In this document: piece by piece, positions 7,642 through 17,675 of the stretch
Position numbering within the stretch: position 1 is the first letter of the stretch
Layout: each line of letters opens with the position of its first letter
NCBI RefSeq assembly: GCF_001870435.1
Contig: NZ_MDDR01000016.1
Location: 1 to 64,000 of the forward strand
Origin: Pseudomonas costantinii
GTDB taxonomy: Bacteria; Pseudomonadota; Gammaproteobacteria; Pseudomonadales; Pseudomonadaceae
Direction of reading: 5' to 3'
DNA: 64,000 nt
The notes under the pieces: generated by a model
Databases searched by the model: none
What the model was told of the DNA's origin: nothing
What the model saw: only the letters and a program-made list of their open reading frames with translations
Program-made: the position numbers and the translations under genes

Positions 7642-10293
7642 TCAAGGCTCGCGTTCCAGGCCAGGCTGTGTCGGCAATGGCAGGAACAAGGTGATGCAGG
7701 TGCCCCGCCCTTCAATGCCGTCGGCGACGCTGATATGCCCACCGTGCGCACCGACCATGCCCTGGCAGATCGCTAATCCCAGGCCGGTGCCCTGCCCGCC
7801 TCGGTCACCGCGTGCGGCGGTGTAGAACATATCGAAAATCTTCGCGCGCTCGTCTTCAGGAATCCCCGGCCCCTCATCGGCCACGGCGAAAAACAGCTGG
7901 TTATCCGACACGCCGGCGCTCACCTCCAAACGGCCTTGGGACGGTGAGAAACGTGCGGCGTTTTCCAACACATTGACCAAGGCTTGCTCGATCAACGCGG
8001 CGTGAACATACAGCAACGGAAGTTCCACCGGCACGTCGGTCTTCACCTTCAATGGCGCCAGCACCGCACGCAAACGGCCAAGGGCACTGCCGACGATATC
8101 ACCAGGCGAGACCCAATCCCGCGCCAACTTCAGGGCACCGTGGCCAAGGCGCGTCATGTCGAGCAGGTTCTGGATGTAGCGATCGAGGCGCTCGGCTTCA
8201 TCGCGGGTGCCTTCGAGCAACTCGCGGCGATCCTCCAGGGGGATGGCTTCACCAAGGGCCAACAAGCTGTCGATGCTGCCGCGCATCGCGGTCAGCGGCG
8301 TACGCAAATCGTGGGACACCGAGGCGAGCAAAGCGCTGCGCAGTTGCTCGGTTTCGCCGTGCAGCCGCGCGGATTCAAGTTCCTGCGCCAGTTGCGCCCG
8401 AGCCAAGGCCTGGGCCAGTGGCTGGCTCAACGCGGTCAGCAAACGACGGCGTTGGCCGCTGAACTCCAAGCCTGGTTTAGGGCTGACACCAAGCAAGCCC
8501 AACGGCCCCTCCTCGCCCGACAACGGCCACCACCACCAACGCCCAAACGGCAAGGTGCCGGTGCCCATGCCAGCCGGTTGATCGTGCTGCCAGGCCCAAT
8601 CGGCGGCAGCGCGCTCAGATTCAGTGAGGTTCAGCGGGTTGCCCGTCTCAACCTTCCAGCCACCCTGGCCGTCACGATTAACCAAGCACAGATCCAGGTC
8701 TCTCCAGCCTTCCAGATGATGGGCCGCTGCGCTGATCACTGCCTGTCGATCGGTGGCGGCAGTGAGTTTGCGCGACAGATCGAGCAGTTCGCTGGTTTCT
8801 TCCTGAGTGTCGCGCAATGCCTGCAACTGCCGACGCTGACGCGCGGCAAGGTTGCCGGTCAACGCCGCCATCAGCAGGAAGAACAACAGGGTCAACACAT
8901 CTTCTTCGCGCTGGATGGCGAAGGAAAAGTTTGGCGGGATAAACAGGAAGTCGTACGTCAGGAACGACAGCGCCGCACAGACCAAGGACGGCCCCAGGCT
9001 GCTGCGCACCGCCACCAACAATACCGCCGCGAGAAACACCAGGGAGATATTCGGCAGCGGCAACACGCTGGCCACCGCCCAGGCCAACGCCGCAGCCACC
9101 ACCGTCGCCACCACCGCCAAGCCGTAATCGAACCACACCAAACCGCGCACATCCGGCATCCGCGGGGCGGCGGGGTTATCGTCGCTGTCGAGGACGTTGA
9201 TTTCCAGGCCGCGCGCATTACGCAACAGTCGGGCCGCCAACCCGCCACCGAACAATCGGCGCCGCCAGCGCATCCGCGACTGCCCCACCAGCACCAGGCT
9301 GGCGCGGCGTTCGGCGGCATGCTGGATCAGCGTTTTGGCCACCTCTCCCGCCCGTAGCAACACAACCTCGCCCCCCAGCCGCTCGGCCAGTTGCTGGGCA
9401 TTTTGCAGGCGCAGGCGTGATTGCTCATCCCTCGCGCGGCCGTTATCGATATGCACCAGGCTCCAAGGCAAATGCCGACGCTGGGCCACCCGGCTGGCGT
9501 GACGCACCAGGCGTTCAGCTTGCGCATCGCCATCCACGCCCACCAACAAACGACCGCGCACCGCCGGGGCGGCTTGGCCGAGCTGGCGATAGCCTTGGGC
9601 CAAATCGTCATCGACATGGGCGGCGGCGGTCTGCATCGCCAGCTCGCGCAGAGCCATGAGATTGGTCTGAGTGAAAAACGCATCAATGGCCGCGCGGGCC
9701 TGTTCCGGCACATAAACCTTGCCGTCGCGCAGGCGCTCCAACAATTCGCGAGATGGCAGGTCGATCAGCAGCAGTTCATCGGCCTCTTGCAGCACCCAAT
9801 CCGGCAGGGTTTCGCGCACTTGCACGCCGGTGATACCCCGCACCTGGTCGTTGAGGCTCTCGAGGTGCTGGACGTTGACCGTGGTAAACACGTTGATGCC
9901 GGCGGCAAGCAGTTCCTGGATGTCTTGCCAGCGCTTTTCGTGGCGGCTGCCGGGGGCATTGCTATGGGCCAGCTCGTCCACCAGCACCAGTTTGGGCTTG
10001 GCGGCGAGCAGGCCGTCGAGGTCCATTTCTTCGAGCATCACGCCGCGGTATTCGCTGCGCAACAAAGGCTGCTGCGGCAGACCGCTGAGCAAGGCTTCAG
10101 TCTCGGCGCGACCGTGGGTCTCCACGACGCCGGCGATCAGGCGCACACCCTGGCGCAGCTGGGTGTGGGCGGCCTGGAGCATGGCGTAGGTCTTGCCCAC
10201 ACCCGGCGCGGCGCCGAGGAAGACTTTGAGCCGGCCACGGCCGTCCCGTGACAAATCGGCTAACAGGGCATCGGCGCGGCCGGAGTCGCTCAT
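7642..10293 (-). CDS. kdpD: KdpD sensor histidine kinase
   Basis: An 883-residue sensor kinase with the full KdpD layout. It has an N-terminal KdpD domain with a Walker A motif (GAAPGVGKT, residues 27-35), a universal-stress-like domain in the middle of the N-terminal half, four close transmembrane segments (about 390-490) and a GAF-like region. The phosphoacceptor is His661 in SVSHDLRTPL, followed by an ATPase domain with DEGPGIPEDE and GTGLGLAI. It senses potassium limitation at the inner membrane and phosphorylates KdpE. Separated from kdpC by 83 bases that contain a REP palindrome. Confidence 0.96.
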   Translation of the reverse strand: MSDSGRADALLADLSRDGRGRLKVFLGAAPGVGKTYAMLQAAHTQLRQGVRLIAGVVETHGRAETEALLSGLPQQPLLRSEYRGVMLEEMDLDGLLAAKPKLVLVDELAHSNAPGSRHEKRWQDIQELLAAGINVFTTVNVQHLESLNDQVRGITGVQVRETLPDWVLQEADELLLIDLPSRELLERLRDGKVYVPEQARAAIDAFFTQTNLMALRELAMQTAAAHVDDDLAQGYRQLGQAAPAVRGRLLVGVDGDAQAERLVRHASRVAQRRHLPWSLVHIDNGRARDEQSRLRLQNAQQLAERLGGEVVLLRAGEVAKTLIQHAAERRASLVLVGQSRMRWRRRLFGGGLAARLLRNARGLEINVLDSDDNPAAPRMPDVRGLVWFDYGLAVVATVVAAALAWAVASVLPLPNISLVFLAAVLLVAVRSSLGPSLVCAALSFLTYDFLFIPPNFSFAIQREEDVLTLLFFLLMAALTGNLAARQRRQLQALRDTQEETSELLDLSRKLTAATDRQAVISAAAHHLEGWRDLDLCLVNRDGQGGWKVETGNPLNLTESERAAADWAWQHDQPAGMGTGTLPFGRWWWWPLSGEEGPLGLLGVSPKPGLEFSGQRRRLLTALSQPLAQALARAQLAQELESARLHGETEQLRSALLASVSHDLRTPLTAMRGSIDSLLALGEAIPLEDRRELLEGTRDEAERLDRYIQNLLDMTRLGHGALKLARDWVSPGDIVGSALGRLRAVLAPLKVKTDVPVELPLLYVHAALIEQALVNVLENAARFSPSQGRLEVSAGVSDNQLFFAVADEGPGIPEDERAKIFDMFYTAARGDRGGQGTGLGLAICQGMVGAHGGHISVADGIEGRGTCITLFLPLPTQPGLEREP

Positions 10294-10344
10294 GCTTTGC
10301 GGTTCCTTAAGGTGTTCAGGTATTCAGGCCCACTAAAGATTCAA

Positions 10345-10372
10345 TGTGGGAGCGGGCTTGCTCGCTCCCACA
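10345..10372. repeat. REP-type palindrome between kdpC and kdpD
   Basis: The 28-base element begins TGTGGGAGCGGGC and ends GCTCGCTCCCACA, giving a hairpin with TTG at its centre. It matches the short intergenic palindromes that are scattered in hundreds of copies in P. fluorescens-group genomes. It falls between kdpC and kdpD, where it could stabilise or attenuate the message. A related, paired copy is at 60125-60258. Confidence 0.8.
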
Positions 10373-10376
10373 GGGG

Positions 10377-10922
10377 TTACAGTTTTTCCAAAGCCATGTT
10401 CAATGCCAGAACATTCACCACCGGCGGCCCAATCAGCGGGCTTTCGATGTGCTCATCCAGCAAGCGCTGCAGTGTAGACACCGGCACATCACGTGCGGCA
10501 GCCACCCGCGCCAGTTGATAGGCAATCGCCTGTGGTGGCAAGTGTGGATCAAGACCGCTGCCGGAGGTAGTCAGTGACGCTAAAGGCACCGGTCCTTGGC
10601 CTGGCACCAACTGCTTATTCGCGTCATCGAAAATGCGCGTCGCCAACGCTGGGTTACTCGGGCCGAGGTTGCTGGCGCTACTGGAAACCGTAGCAAACGC
10701 ACCAGCCGATGGGCGTGGGTGGAACCAGCTGTCACCGGTAAAATCCTGGGCGATCAGGCTGGAGCCGCGCACCTTGCCGCCAGCGTCACGCACCAGGCTG
10801 CCATTGGCCTGGTCAGGGAAAGCGACTTGCGCAACGCCGGTGACCACCAGCGGATAGGCGACGCCAGTGATCAGGGTCATGAGTACCAGCAGGCTCAGGG
10901 CCGGACGGATCATGTTGGACAT
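10377..10922 (-). CDS. kdpC: KdpC, K+-transporting ATPase subunit C
   Basis: A 181-residue protein with one N-terminal membrane helix ([20 protein letters not shown]) and a periplasmic domain with the conserved [15 protein letters not shown] and [15 protein letters not shown] motifs. KdpC joins the KdpA channel subunit and the KdpB pump subunit in the KdpFABC complex. ATG 10922 (MSNMIRP) fits family starts better than a codon 39 bases upstream. It lies 66 bases after kdpB and is followed by the REP element. Confidence 0.95.
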   Translation of the reverse strand: MSNMIRPALSLLVLMTLITGVAYPLVVTGVAQVAFPDQANGSLVRDAGGKVRGSSLIAQDFTGDSWFHPRPSAGAFATVSSSASNLGPSNPALATRIFDDANKQLVPGQGPVPLASLTTSGSGLDPHLPPQAIAYQLARVAAARDVPVSTLQRLLDEHIESPLIGPPVVNVLALNMALEKL

Positions 10923-10988
10923 TTCAGATTCCTCAATTCGGTCATTGCAACCTGTGGGCAACGGTTACCGGTGCCCACAGGGTTCGGG

Positions 10989-13052
10989 TTACACCAGGTG
11001 CAGCGCAGTCAGCAACATGTCGATCGCCTTGATGCCCACGAACGGCACCAAGATCCCGCCCAGTCCATAGATCAGCAGGTTGCGACGCAGCAACGCTGCC
11101 GCACTCGCTGCCTGCACACGCACACCGCGCAGCGCCAGGGGAATCAGCACCACGATGATCAATGCGTTGAACACGATGGCCGAGAGAATCGCGCTCTGCG
11201 GGCTCTGCAAATGCATCACGTTGAGCACGCCCAATTGCGGGTAGATCGAAGCGAACAGCGCCGGCAGGATCGCGAAGTACTTGGCCACGTCGTTGGCGAT
11301 GGAAAAGGTCGTCAGCGCGCCACGGGTGACCAGCAACTCCTTACCGATTTGCACCACGTCCAGCAGCTTGGTCGGGTCGCTGTCGAGGTCGACCATGTTC
11401 GCCGCTTCACGGGCGGCTTGGGTGCCGTCGTTCATCGCCATACCAACGTCGGCCTGGGCCAGCGCCGGGGCATCGTTGGCGCCGTCGCCGCACATCGCAA
11501 CCAAACGACCGTCGTTCTGTTCATGGCGAATACGCGCGAGCTTCTTCTCTGGGGTCGCTTCGGCGAGCACGTCATCCACGCCTGCTTCGGCGGCAATCGC
11601 AGCGGCGGTCAGCGGGTTATCACCCGTTACCATCACGGTGCGAATCCCCAGTTTGCGCAGCTCGGCAAAGCGTTCGCGGATACCGGGCTTGACCACGTCT
11701 TTCAGATGGATCGCACCGAGTAGCTTGCCCTCGGCGCACACCAGCAGCGGGGTGCCGCCGCTCTGGGCGATTTTGTCGATTTCTCGCGACAGCGCCGGTT
11801 GCAAGTCGCTGCGTTGTTGACCGATAAACGCCAGCAGCGAATCCACGGCGCCCTTACGGAACACACGGCCCTGGTAATCGACACCGGACAAACGCGTTTC
11901 CGCACTGAATGGCACGGAGATCAACTGGTCCAGAGACGGCTCAGCCTGAGGGTGCAAGGCACGCAGGTATTCAACGATGGATTTACCTTCCGCAGTGTCA
12001 TCCGCCAAGGAGGCCAGCAATGCACCTTCAGCCAAGTCCCGGCCACTGACGCCAGGCGCCGCGATCACCGCTGCACAGCGACGGTTACCAAAGGTGATGG
12101 TGCCGGTCTTGTCCAGCAGCAACACGTGTACATCGCCCGCTGCTTCCACGGCACGACCGGACTTGGCGATCACGTTAAGGCGTACCAGGCGGTCCATACC
12201 GGCGATCCCGATAGCCGATAACAAGCCGCCGATGGTGGTAGGAATCAGCGTCACCAGCAGTGCGACCAGGAACACCAGCGGCAAGTTGCCATTGGCGAAG
12301 TGGGCGAACGGCTGCAGGGTCACTACCACCAGCAAGAAGATCAAGGTCAGGCCGATCAGCAGAATATCCAGCGCGACTTCGTTGGGGGTTTTCTGGCGTT
12401 TGGCGCCTTCCACCAACGCGATCATTCGATCCAGCGTGGACTCGCCCGGGTTAACGGTGATGCGGATCAGCAACCAGTCCGACACCAGGCGCGTGTTGCC
12501 GGTGACGGCCGAACGGTCGCCGCCGGACTCGCGGATCACAGGGGCGGATTCGCCGGTGATCGCCGCTTCGTTGACCGCCGCGATACCTTCAATGACCTCG
12601 CCGTCACCCGGGATCATTTCCCCGGCGGCGACGCGTACCACATCACCTTTGCGCAGGCTGGTAGCCGGCACGACCTTAAAGCTGCCATCGGCTTCCTTGC
12701 GGCGTGCACCAAGGCCTTCGCTGCCGGCTTTGAGGCTGTCGGCGCGTGCCTTGCCGCGCCCTTCAGCCAAGGCTTCAGCGAAGTTGGCAAACAACACGGT
12801 GAACCACAGCCACACGGCGATTTGCACGGCGACATAGGTCGGCACGGAGGTATCGGGCACGAAGCACAGCACGGTGGTGAGGATGGCGGTCAGTTCGACC
12901 ACCAACATTACGGGCGAGCGTTGCAGTTGGCGAGGGTCCAGCTTGACGAAAGCCTGGCCCAGCGCCGGGCGCCACAAGGCGGACATGGCGGTTTTTGGCG
13001 ACTCCTGGGTGTTCACGGGAGCGGCGTTTTTTGCAGGCATATTCATTTTCAT
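10989..13052 (-). CDS. kdpB: KdpB, K+-transporting P-type ATPase catalytic subunit
   Basis: A 687-residue P1A-type ATPase. The phosphorylated Asp is Asp314 in [11 protein letters not shown]; the actuator motif TGESAPV and the hinge motif [16 protein letters not shown] are intact. Several hydrophobic segments surround these. It hydrolyses ATP and couples to the KdpA channel for high-affinity potassium uptake at the inner membrane. It sits six bases downstream of kdpA. Confidence 0.97.
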   Translation of the reverse strand: MKMNMPAKNAAPVNTQESPKTAMSALWRPALGQAFVKLDPRQLQRSPVMLVVELTAILTTVLCFVPDTSVPTYVAVQIAVWLWFTVLFANFAEALAEGRGKARADSLKAGSEGLGARRKEADGSFKVVPATSLRKGDVVRVAAGEMIPGDGEVIEGIAAVNEAAITGESAPVIRESGGDRSAVTGNTRLVSDWLLIRITVNPGESTLDRMIALVEGAKRQKTPNEVALDILLIGLTLIFLLVVVTLQPFAHFANGNLPLVFLVALLVTLIPTTIGGLLSAIGIAGMDRLVRLNVIAKSGRAVEAAGDVHVLLLDKTGTITFGNRRCAAVIAAPGVSGRDLAEGALLASLADDTAEGKSIVEYLRALHPQAEPSLDQLISVPFSAETRLSGVDYQGRVFRKGAVDSLLAFIGQQRSDLQPALSREIDKIAQSGGTPLLVCAEGKLLGAIHLKDVVKPGIRERFAELRKLGIRTVMVTGDNPLTAAAIAAEAGVDDVLAEATPEKKLARIRHEQNDGRLVAMCGDGANDAPALAQADVGMAMNDGTQAAREAANMVDLDSDPTKLLDVVQIGKELLVTRGALTTFSIANDVAKYFAILPALFASIYPQLGVLNVMHLQSPQSAILSAIVFNALIIVVLIPLALRGVRVQAASAAALLRRNLLIYGLGGILVPFVGIKAIDMLLTALHLV

Positions 13053-13058
13053 ATCCCC

Positions 13059-14753
13059 TTAGAAGCCCATGCTCAGATGTTCAGCAATTGGGCCCAGTGC
13101 CAGTGTCGGCAGGAAGGTCAGGCCGCCCACCAGCAAAATGGTCACGGTCAACAGGGTCACGAACAGCGGGCCATGGGTGGGGAAGCTGTTCTGGCCAATC
13201 GGTGCGGTCTTCTTCATCGCCAGGCTGCCGGCCAAGGCCAGTACCGGGAGGATGTAGCCGAAGCGGCCAAGCAACATACTCAGGCTCAACATCAGGTTGT
13301 GGAACGTGGTGTTGGCACTGAAGCCGCCGAACGCCGAACCGTTGTTGGCACTGGCAGAGGTATAGGCATATAGCAACTGGCTGAAACCGTGGGGGCCGGG
13401 GTTACTGATGGCTCCCGCCGGGCCCGGTAAGCTGGCAGCGATGGCGCCCAGTACCAGGGTACCGATCGGCATGACCATCAAGGTCACCACCAGCAATTGC
13501 ACTTCCTTGGCTTGAAGCTTCTTACCCAGGTATTCCGGCGTGCGGCCGATCATCAGCCCAGCAAGGAACACGGCAATCAACACGTTAAGCAACATGCCGT
13601 ACATACCGGCACCGACGCCGCCGAAGATCACTTCGCCGACCATCATGTTGACCAGCGCCACCATCCCGCTCAGGGGGTTGAGGCTGTCTTGCATACCGTT
13701 GACCGACCCGTTGGACGCCGCCGTGGTGGCCACTGACCACAACACGGTGCCGGTGGTGCCGAAGCGCGCTTCTTTACCTTCCAGCGGTGCGGTTTGCTCA
13801 ACGGCTGGATTGTTCAGCGTCGGGTTAGGTTGGTATTCGGCCCACAACGACGTCGCACCGCCGATCAGGAACAGTGCCAGCATGCAGCCGAGGATCGCGC
13901 GGCTCTGACGCAGGTCTTTGACGTAGTGGCCGAAGGTGAACACCAGCGCCACCGGGATCAGGATGATCGCCGCCATTTCGAACAGGTTGGCCCAGGCCGT
14001 CGGGTCTTCAAACGGATGCGCCGAGTTGGCACCAAAGAAGCCACCACCGTTGGTACCCAATTGCTTGATTGCAATCTGACTGGCCGCCGGGCCAAGTGGA
14101 ATCACTTGATCCACGCCCTGCATGGTCACGGCATTGACGTAATGAGCGAAGGTTTGCGGTACGCCCTGCCACACCAGGAACAACGCGAACACCAGGCACA
14201 ATGGCAGCAAGCCGTAGAGAGTGGCGCGAGTCATGTCGACCCAGAAGTTACCCAATGTCTTGGTAGATTTGCGAGCGATCCCACGACACAACGCAACCAG
14301 GACTGCCAAGCCGGTGGCCGCACTGACAAAGTTCTGCACGGTCAGACCCGCCATCTGGCTGAGGTAACTGAGGGAGGCTTCACCGCTGTAGGACTGCCAG
14401 TTGGTGTTGGTCATGAAACTGACCGCAGTGTTGAAGGCCAGCGTCCATTCCTGGCCTGGCAGTTTCTGCGGGTTCAGTGGGAGATAGTCCTGAAACAGCA
14501 GGATCGCGAACAACAACACAAAGCCGGCAAGGTTGAACACCAGCAAAGCCAGCGCGTATTTCTGCCAGCTCTGTTCCTGATGCTCGTCCACGCCTGAAAT
14601 TCGATAGCAGGCGCGCTCGACGGGGCCGAACACCGGAGTGAGCCAGGTGCGTTGACCTTCCATCACCTTGTAGTAGAACCGCCCCAGGAGGGGTGCCGGC
14701 ACCAGCACCACGGCAAAGAAGGCGATGATCAGCCAATAGTCATAACTGTGCAT
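13059..14753 (-). CDS. kdpA: KdpA, K+-transporting ATPase channel subunit
   Basis: A 564-residue, about ten-helix membrane protein of the SKT channel superfamily. The four pore-loop motifs are visible: the first near SFMTNTNWQSYSGEAS, then QLGTNGGGFFGANSAHPFED, VATTAASNGSVNG and TSASANNGSAFGGFSANTT. It selects and passes potassium within KdpFABC. kdpF lies nine bases upstream and kdpB six bases downstream, consistent with one transcript. Confidence 0.97.
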   Translation of the reverse strand: MHSYDYWLIIAFFAVVLVPAPLLGRFYYKVMEGQRTWLTPVFGPVERACYRISGVDEHQEQSWQKYALALLVFNLAGFVLLFAILLFQDYLPLNPQKLPGQEWTLAFNTAVSFMTNTNWQSYSGEASLSYLSQMAGLTVQNFVSAATGLAVLVALCRGIARKSTKTLGNFWVDMTRATLYGLLPLCLVFALFLVWQGVPQTFAHYVNAVTMQGVDQVIPLGPAASQIAIKQLGTNGGGFFGANSAHPFEDPTAWANLFEMAAIILIPVALVFTFGHYVKDLRQSRAILGCMLALFLIGGATSLWAEYQPNPTLNNPAVEQTAPLEGKEARFGTTGTVLWSVATTAASNGSVNGMQDSLNPLSGMVALVNMMVGEVIFGGVGAGMYGMLLNVLIAVFLAGLMIGRTPEYLGKKLQAKEVQLLVVTLMVMPIGTLVLGAIAASLPGPAGAISNPGPHGFSQLLYAYTSASANNGSAFGGFSANTTFHNLMLSLSMLLGRFGYILPVLALAGSLAMKKTAPIGQNSFPTHGPLFVTLLTVTILLVGGLTFLPTLALGPIAEHLSMGF

Positions 14754-14762
14754 AGCCTGCTC

Positions 14763-14852
14763 CTAGTTCCGATCCGCGCGTAACAGCGCAACCAGCAGAT
14801 AAATGAACAGCGCCACGGCCAATAGCAGTGACACCCCGTCCAGAACGCTCAT
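14763..14852 (-). CDS. kdpF: KdpF, small subunit of the Kdp pump
   Basis: A 29-residue single-helix peptide: MSVLDG, then a hydrophobic stretch (VSLLLAVALFIYLLVALL), then a basic tail RADRN. Size, helix and position immediately before kdpA identify KdpF, which stabilises the KdpABC complex in the membrane. It is the first gene of the operon. Confidence 0.92.
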   Translation of the reverse strand: MSVLDGVSLLLAVALFIYLLVALLRADRN

Positions 14853-14908
14853 GGAAGTCTCTCCGTTTTGCGGCGATTGCCGCGTGTGGGGTAATTGTCC
14901 GCAGGAGT

Positions 14909-14994
14909 GGCGTAAAGGAACGAGAGCGAGGGTATGGGCGGGGCGTAAAGACGGCGTAAAGAGTGGGTTTATGCGGGGTTTACAGCGGGATTTA
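14909..14994. promoter_or_regulatory. Candidate KdpE operator array upstream of kdpF
   Basis: The plus strand carries GGCGTAAAG at 14909, 14942 and 14953; the last two are 11 bases apart and the first is 33 (3 x 11) away. GGGTTTA follows at 14965 and 14976, again 11 apart, and GGATTTA at 14988. OmpR-family regulators bind 11-base-spaced direct repeats. On the minus strand the core reads CTTTACGCCCCGCCC, very like the TTTACACCCCGCCCG of the E. coli KdpE site as I remember it. The rest of 14853-15162 holds no gene; a promoter for eat is expected there but I cannot place it. Confidence 0.6.
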
Positions 14995-15162
14995 TGAGCA
15001 TTGGTGGTAGGACTTGCCCTGAACTGGTGCGCGGCTTTGCGGATTCAAACGCCAAACCGTCTCCTTGGCGACAGTAACGCCACTTTACGACACCGCTCTG
15101 TGGGCTGGCATGGCCACTGCAACACCTTGAACCATTCCAAACCGTTCAGGGAGCGCAACACG

Positions 15163-16527
15163 ATGAACACACAACTCAAACCGACCTTAGGCACCCTGCA
15201 TCTGTGGGGCATCGCCGTCGGACTGGTCATTTCCGGGGAGTACTTTGGCTGGAGCTATGGCTGGGGCGTGGCCGGCACACTGGGCTTTCTGGTGACCTCG
15301 TTGATGGTTGCCGCGATGTACACCTGCTTTATCTTCAGTTTCACCGAGCTGACTACTGCGATTCCTCACGCTGGTGGGCCGTTTGCCTACAGCCGTCGCG
15401 CGTTTGGTGAGAAAGGCGGCTTGATCGCCGGTCTCGCGACGTTGATCGAATTTGTCTTCGCGCCTCCCGCTATTGCCTTGGCCATTGGCGCTTATCTCAA
15501 CGTGCAGTTTCCGGCACTGGACCCGAAACACGCGGCCGTCGGTGCCTACATTGTATTCATGGGTCTGAATATTCTTGGCGTGAAACTCGCAGCCACCTTC
15601 GAACTGGTGGTGTGTGTGCTCGCCGTCGCCGAACTGTTGGTGTTCATGGGCGTGGTCGCCCCCGCATTCAGCTTCAGCAACTTTGCCCTGAATGGCTGGG
15701 CCGGTTCCGACACCTTTGGCGCCCCGGCGATTGCCGGAATGTTTGCGGCAATTCCTTTCGCCATCTGGTTCTTCCTCGCCATCGAAGGCGCGGCCATGGC
15801 GGCCGAAGAAGCGAAAGATCCCAAGCGCACCATTCCAAAAGCCTACATCAGCGGCATCCTGACCTTAGTGGTCCTGGCCATGGGCGTGATGTTCTTCGCT
15901 GGCGGCGTCGGTGACTGGCGCACCCTGTCGAACATCAACGATCCGCTGCCGCAAGCGATGAAAACCGTGGTGGGTGACAGCTCCGGCTGGCTGCACATGT
16001 TGGTGTGGATCGGCCTGTTTGGGCTGGTGGCGAGCTTCCACGGCATTATTCTTGGCTACTCGCGCCAATTCTTTGCCCTGGCACGCGCGGGTTACCTACC
16101 GTCTTTCCTCGCCAAACTGTCGCGTTTTCAGACACCACACCGAGCAATCATCGCCGGTGGCGTGGTCGGTATTGCCGCGATCTACAGCGACGGCCTGATC
16201 AACCTGGGCGGCATGACGCTGACGGCAGCGATGATCACCATGGCGGTGTTCGGTGCCATCGTGATGTACATCATGAGCATGCTCAGCCTGTTCAAACTGC
16301 GTAAGACCGAACCGCTGCTGGAGCGCACCTTCCGCGCACCGGGCTATCCGATCGTGCCGGGTATCGCGTTGGTATTGGCGGTGGTGTGCCTGGTGGCGAT
16401 GGCTTGGTTCAACGCGCTGATCGGTTTGATCTTCCTGGGTTTCATGGTGGTAGGGTTCATCTACTTCCAGATGACTGCACAAGACCGTGCCGATGCGCCG
16501 GCAGATGCGATGTTGACAGGACTCTGA
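15163..16527 (+). CDS. eat: Ethanolamine permease (APC superfamily)
   Basis: A 454-residue, roughly twelve-helix transporter. The start MNTQLKPTLGTLHLWGIAVG and SGEYFGWSYGWG are typical of the eat/ethanolamine permease branch of the amino acid-polyamine-organocation superfamily; GGPFAYSRRAFG and AAEEAKDPKRTIPKAYI are further family motifs. It would import ethanolamine by proton symport. No eutBC or aldehyde dehydrogenase genes are in the window, so the assigned substrate rests on family likeness alone. The start follows a GGAG-like site; an upstream extension to 15001 is ignored. Confidence 0.85.
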   Translation: MNTQLKPTLGTLHLWGIAVGLVISGEYFGWSYGWGVAGTLGFLVTSLMVAAMYTCFIFSFTELTTAIPHAGGPFAYSRRAFGEKGGLIAGLATLIEFVFAPPAIALAIGAYLNVQFPALDPKHAAVGAYIVFMGLNILGVKLAATFELVVCVLAVAELLVFMGVVAPAFSFSNFALNGWAGSDTFGAPAIAGMFAAIPFAIWFFLAIEGAAMAAEEAKDPKRTIPKAYISGILTLVVLAMGVMFFAGGVGDWRTLSNINDPLPQAMKTVVGDSSGWLHMLVWIGLFGLVASFHGIILGYSRQFFALARAGYLPSFLAKLSRFQTPHRAIIAGGVVGIAAIYSDGLINLGGMTLTAAMITMAVFGAIVMYIMSMLSLFKLRKTEPLLERTFRAPGYPIVPGIALVLAVVCLVAMAWFNALIGLIFLGFMVVGFIYFQMTAQDRADAPADAMLTGL

Positions 16528-16593
16528 GGTCAATGAGGCGGAACAGGCCTACACTGAACTACTCAGAAAGCCTGTGACTCAAAGCAGTTATTA

Positions 16594-16615
16594 CCGTGGG
16601 AAAACTCTCCCACGG
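16594..16615. terminator. Hairpin between eat and the DUF2897 gene
   Basis: CCGTGGGA and TCCCACGG form a perfect 8-bp stem around a six-base loop. It is not followed by a T run, so it may act as a weak or factor-assisted terminator, or in mRNA processing, rather than as a classic intrinsic terminator. It lies about 67 bases after eat and 23 bases before the next start. Confidence 0.4.
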
Positions 16616-16638
16616 CGATCTGCCTCAAGGAGAGCCTT

Positions 16639-16806
16639 ATGCCGTGGTACGCGTGGTTGATTATGGTGGTAGCGATCGGTTCGATCGTCGGTGGGCTGAT
16701 GATGCTGCGTGACAGCGCCAACAAGGTGGAACTCACCGACGAACAACGCAAGCGCGTGGCCGACCGCAACGCCCAGGCGGATGCCAAGGACGCGCAGGAT
16801 CGCTAG
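16639..16806 (+). CDS. DUF2897 small membrane protein
   Basis: A 55-residue protein: one N-terminal membrane helix (WLIMVVAIGSIVGGLMML) then a charged helical tail (LTDEQRKRVADRNAQADA). This is the pattern of the DUF2897 family of Pseudomonas, function unknown. A good AAGGAGAG ribosome site lies upstream. It is convergent with the DUF1989 gene, whose stop is six bases away. Confidence 0.7.
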   Translation: MPWYAWLIMVVAIGSIVGGLMMLRDSANKVELTDEQRKRVADRNAQADAKDAQDR

Positions 16807-16812
16807 CTACGT

Positions 16813-17661
16813 TTACTCCCAACTCGCCTTGGCAATGTGCAACCCGTGCTGCCCCTTGTAGGCAGCACGCTCAGGCGAGCTCCAGCCGCTCAGCAACCCC
16901 TCCTCCAACGTGTAGATCTCGACGCCCAACGGACGGCACACCGTCAGCGGGTCCTGTGCGTCCGGCCCCCACATCGGCAGCGACAGGTCCCCACCGGGAC
17001 ACGTCGACAACGCACACAGCAAATCAATTTCAGCAAAAAACTCCAGGTAATCACCCTTCTGCGCCGGACAGGCTTTCATGAAGTACATGTCGTCGTGATT
17101 GAGGCCGGTGCACTGAAAAATATTCAGCACGTCATGCACGTCGAATTCCGTCAAACCGTGAGGCAGCACAGCGCGGGTCAGGTTTGAATGGCAGTGGTGG
17201 TGAAAGTCTTCGCCGGTGAGCATCCGATTCACATAGGGGTCGCAGCGCGTACCAAGCAAATCGTGCAGGCGACCGCCGTGTTCATCAATGCCATAACTTG
17301 CCAGGCTGTCATCGGTGATGGTCACCAACGGCCGCAGGAATGGCAGGTTCGACCACAGTCGGTCATGGGTGCTGACATGTGCGCCTTGCAACTGACGGGT
17401 GCGCGCAGCCCATAGACGCTCGCGGGGATCGTTGGCGTTCCACACGTTGAAATCACCCACCTGTGGGCCCACCGGCGTGGTGACACGGAACACATGCCCA
17501 GCCGGTACCTTCCACGCCCTCCCCGTGCGGATCGGCACCTCAAACTGCTCGATCAGCGTGCGCTGGTCCGCGCGGTCGCGAATGCGCTCATAGAACGCCG
17601 TATCAACCTGCAGCGCCGAACCTTTGCTGACCTGGTAAGCGGCCGGATAGTCTTTGTACAT
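16813..17661 (-). CDS. DUF1989 (urea carboxylase-associated family) protein
   Basis: A 282-residue protein of the family first named urea carboxylase-associated protein. Typical elements are GRAWKVPAGHVFRV, GPQVGDFNVWNANDP, the His-rich TGEDFHHHCHSN and DVLNIFQCTGL with Cys residues nearby. Related paired proteins (CgdA/CgdB) are known as carboxyguanidine deiminase subunits in guanidine degradation. This one is single and has no urea carboxylase beside it, so its substrate is unknown. ATG 17661 has GGAGG eight bases upstream. The GntR gene ends 14 bases before its start, so they form an operon. Confidence 0.85.
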   Translation of the reverse strand: MYKDYPAAYQVSKGSALQVDTAFYERIRDRADQRTLIEQFEVPIRTGRAWKVPAGHVFRVTTPVGPQVGDFNVWNANDPRERLWAARTRQLQGAHVSTHDRLWSNLPFLRPLVTITDDSLASYGIDEHGGRLHDLLGTRCDPYVNRMLTGEDFHHHCHSNLTRAVLPHGLTEFDVHDVLNIFQCTGLNHDDMYFMKACPAQKGDYLEFFAEIDLLCALSTCPGGDLSLPMWGPDAQDPLTVCRPLGVEIYTLEEGLLSGWSSPERAAYKGQHGLHIAKASWE

Positions 17662-17675
17662 GGGGCAATCCTCCA

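Noticed and set aside
10596..13373. Long plus-strand frames opposite kdpC, kdpB and kdpA
   Set aside because: The minus-strand proteins carry complete family motifs; the plus-strand products are His/Gln/Arg-rich and motif-free.
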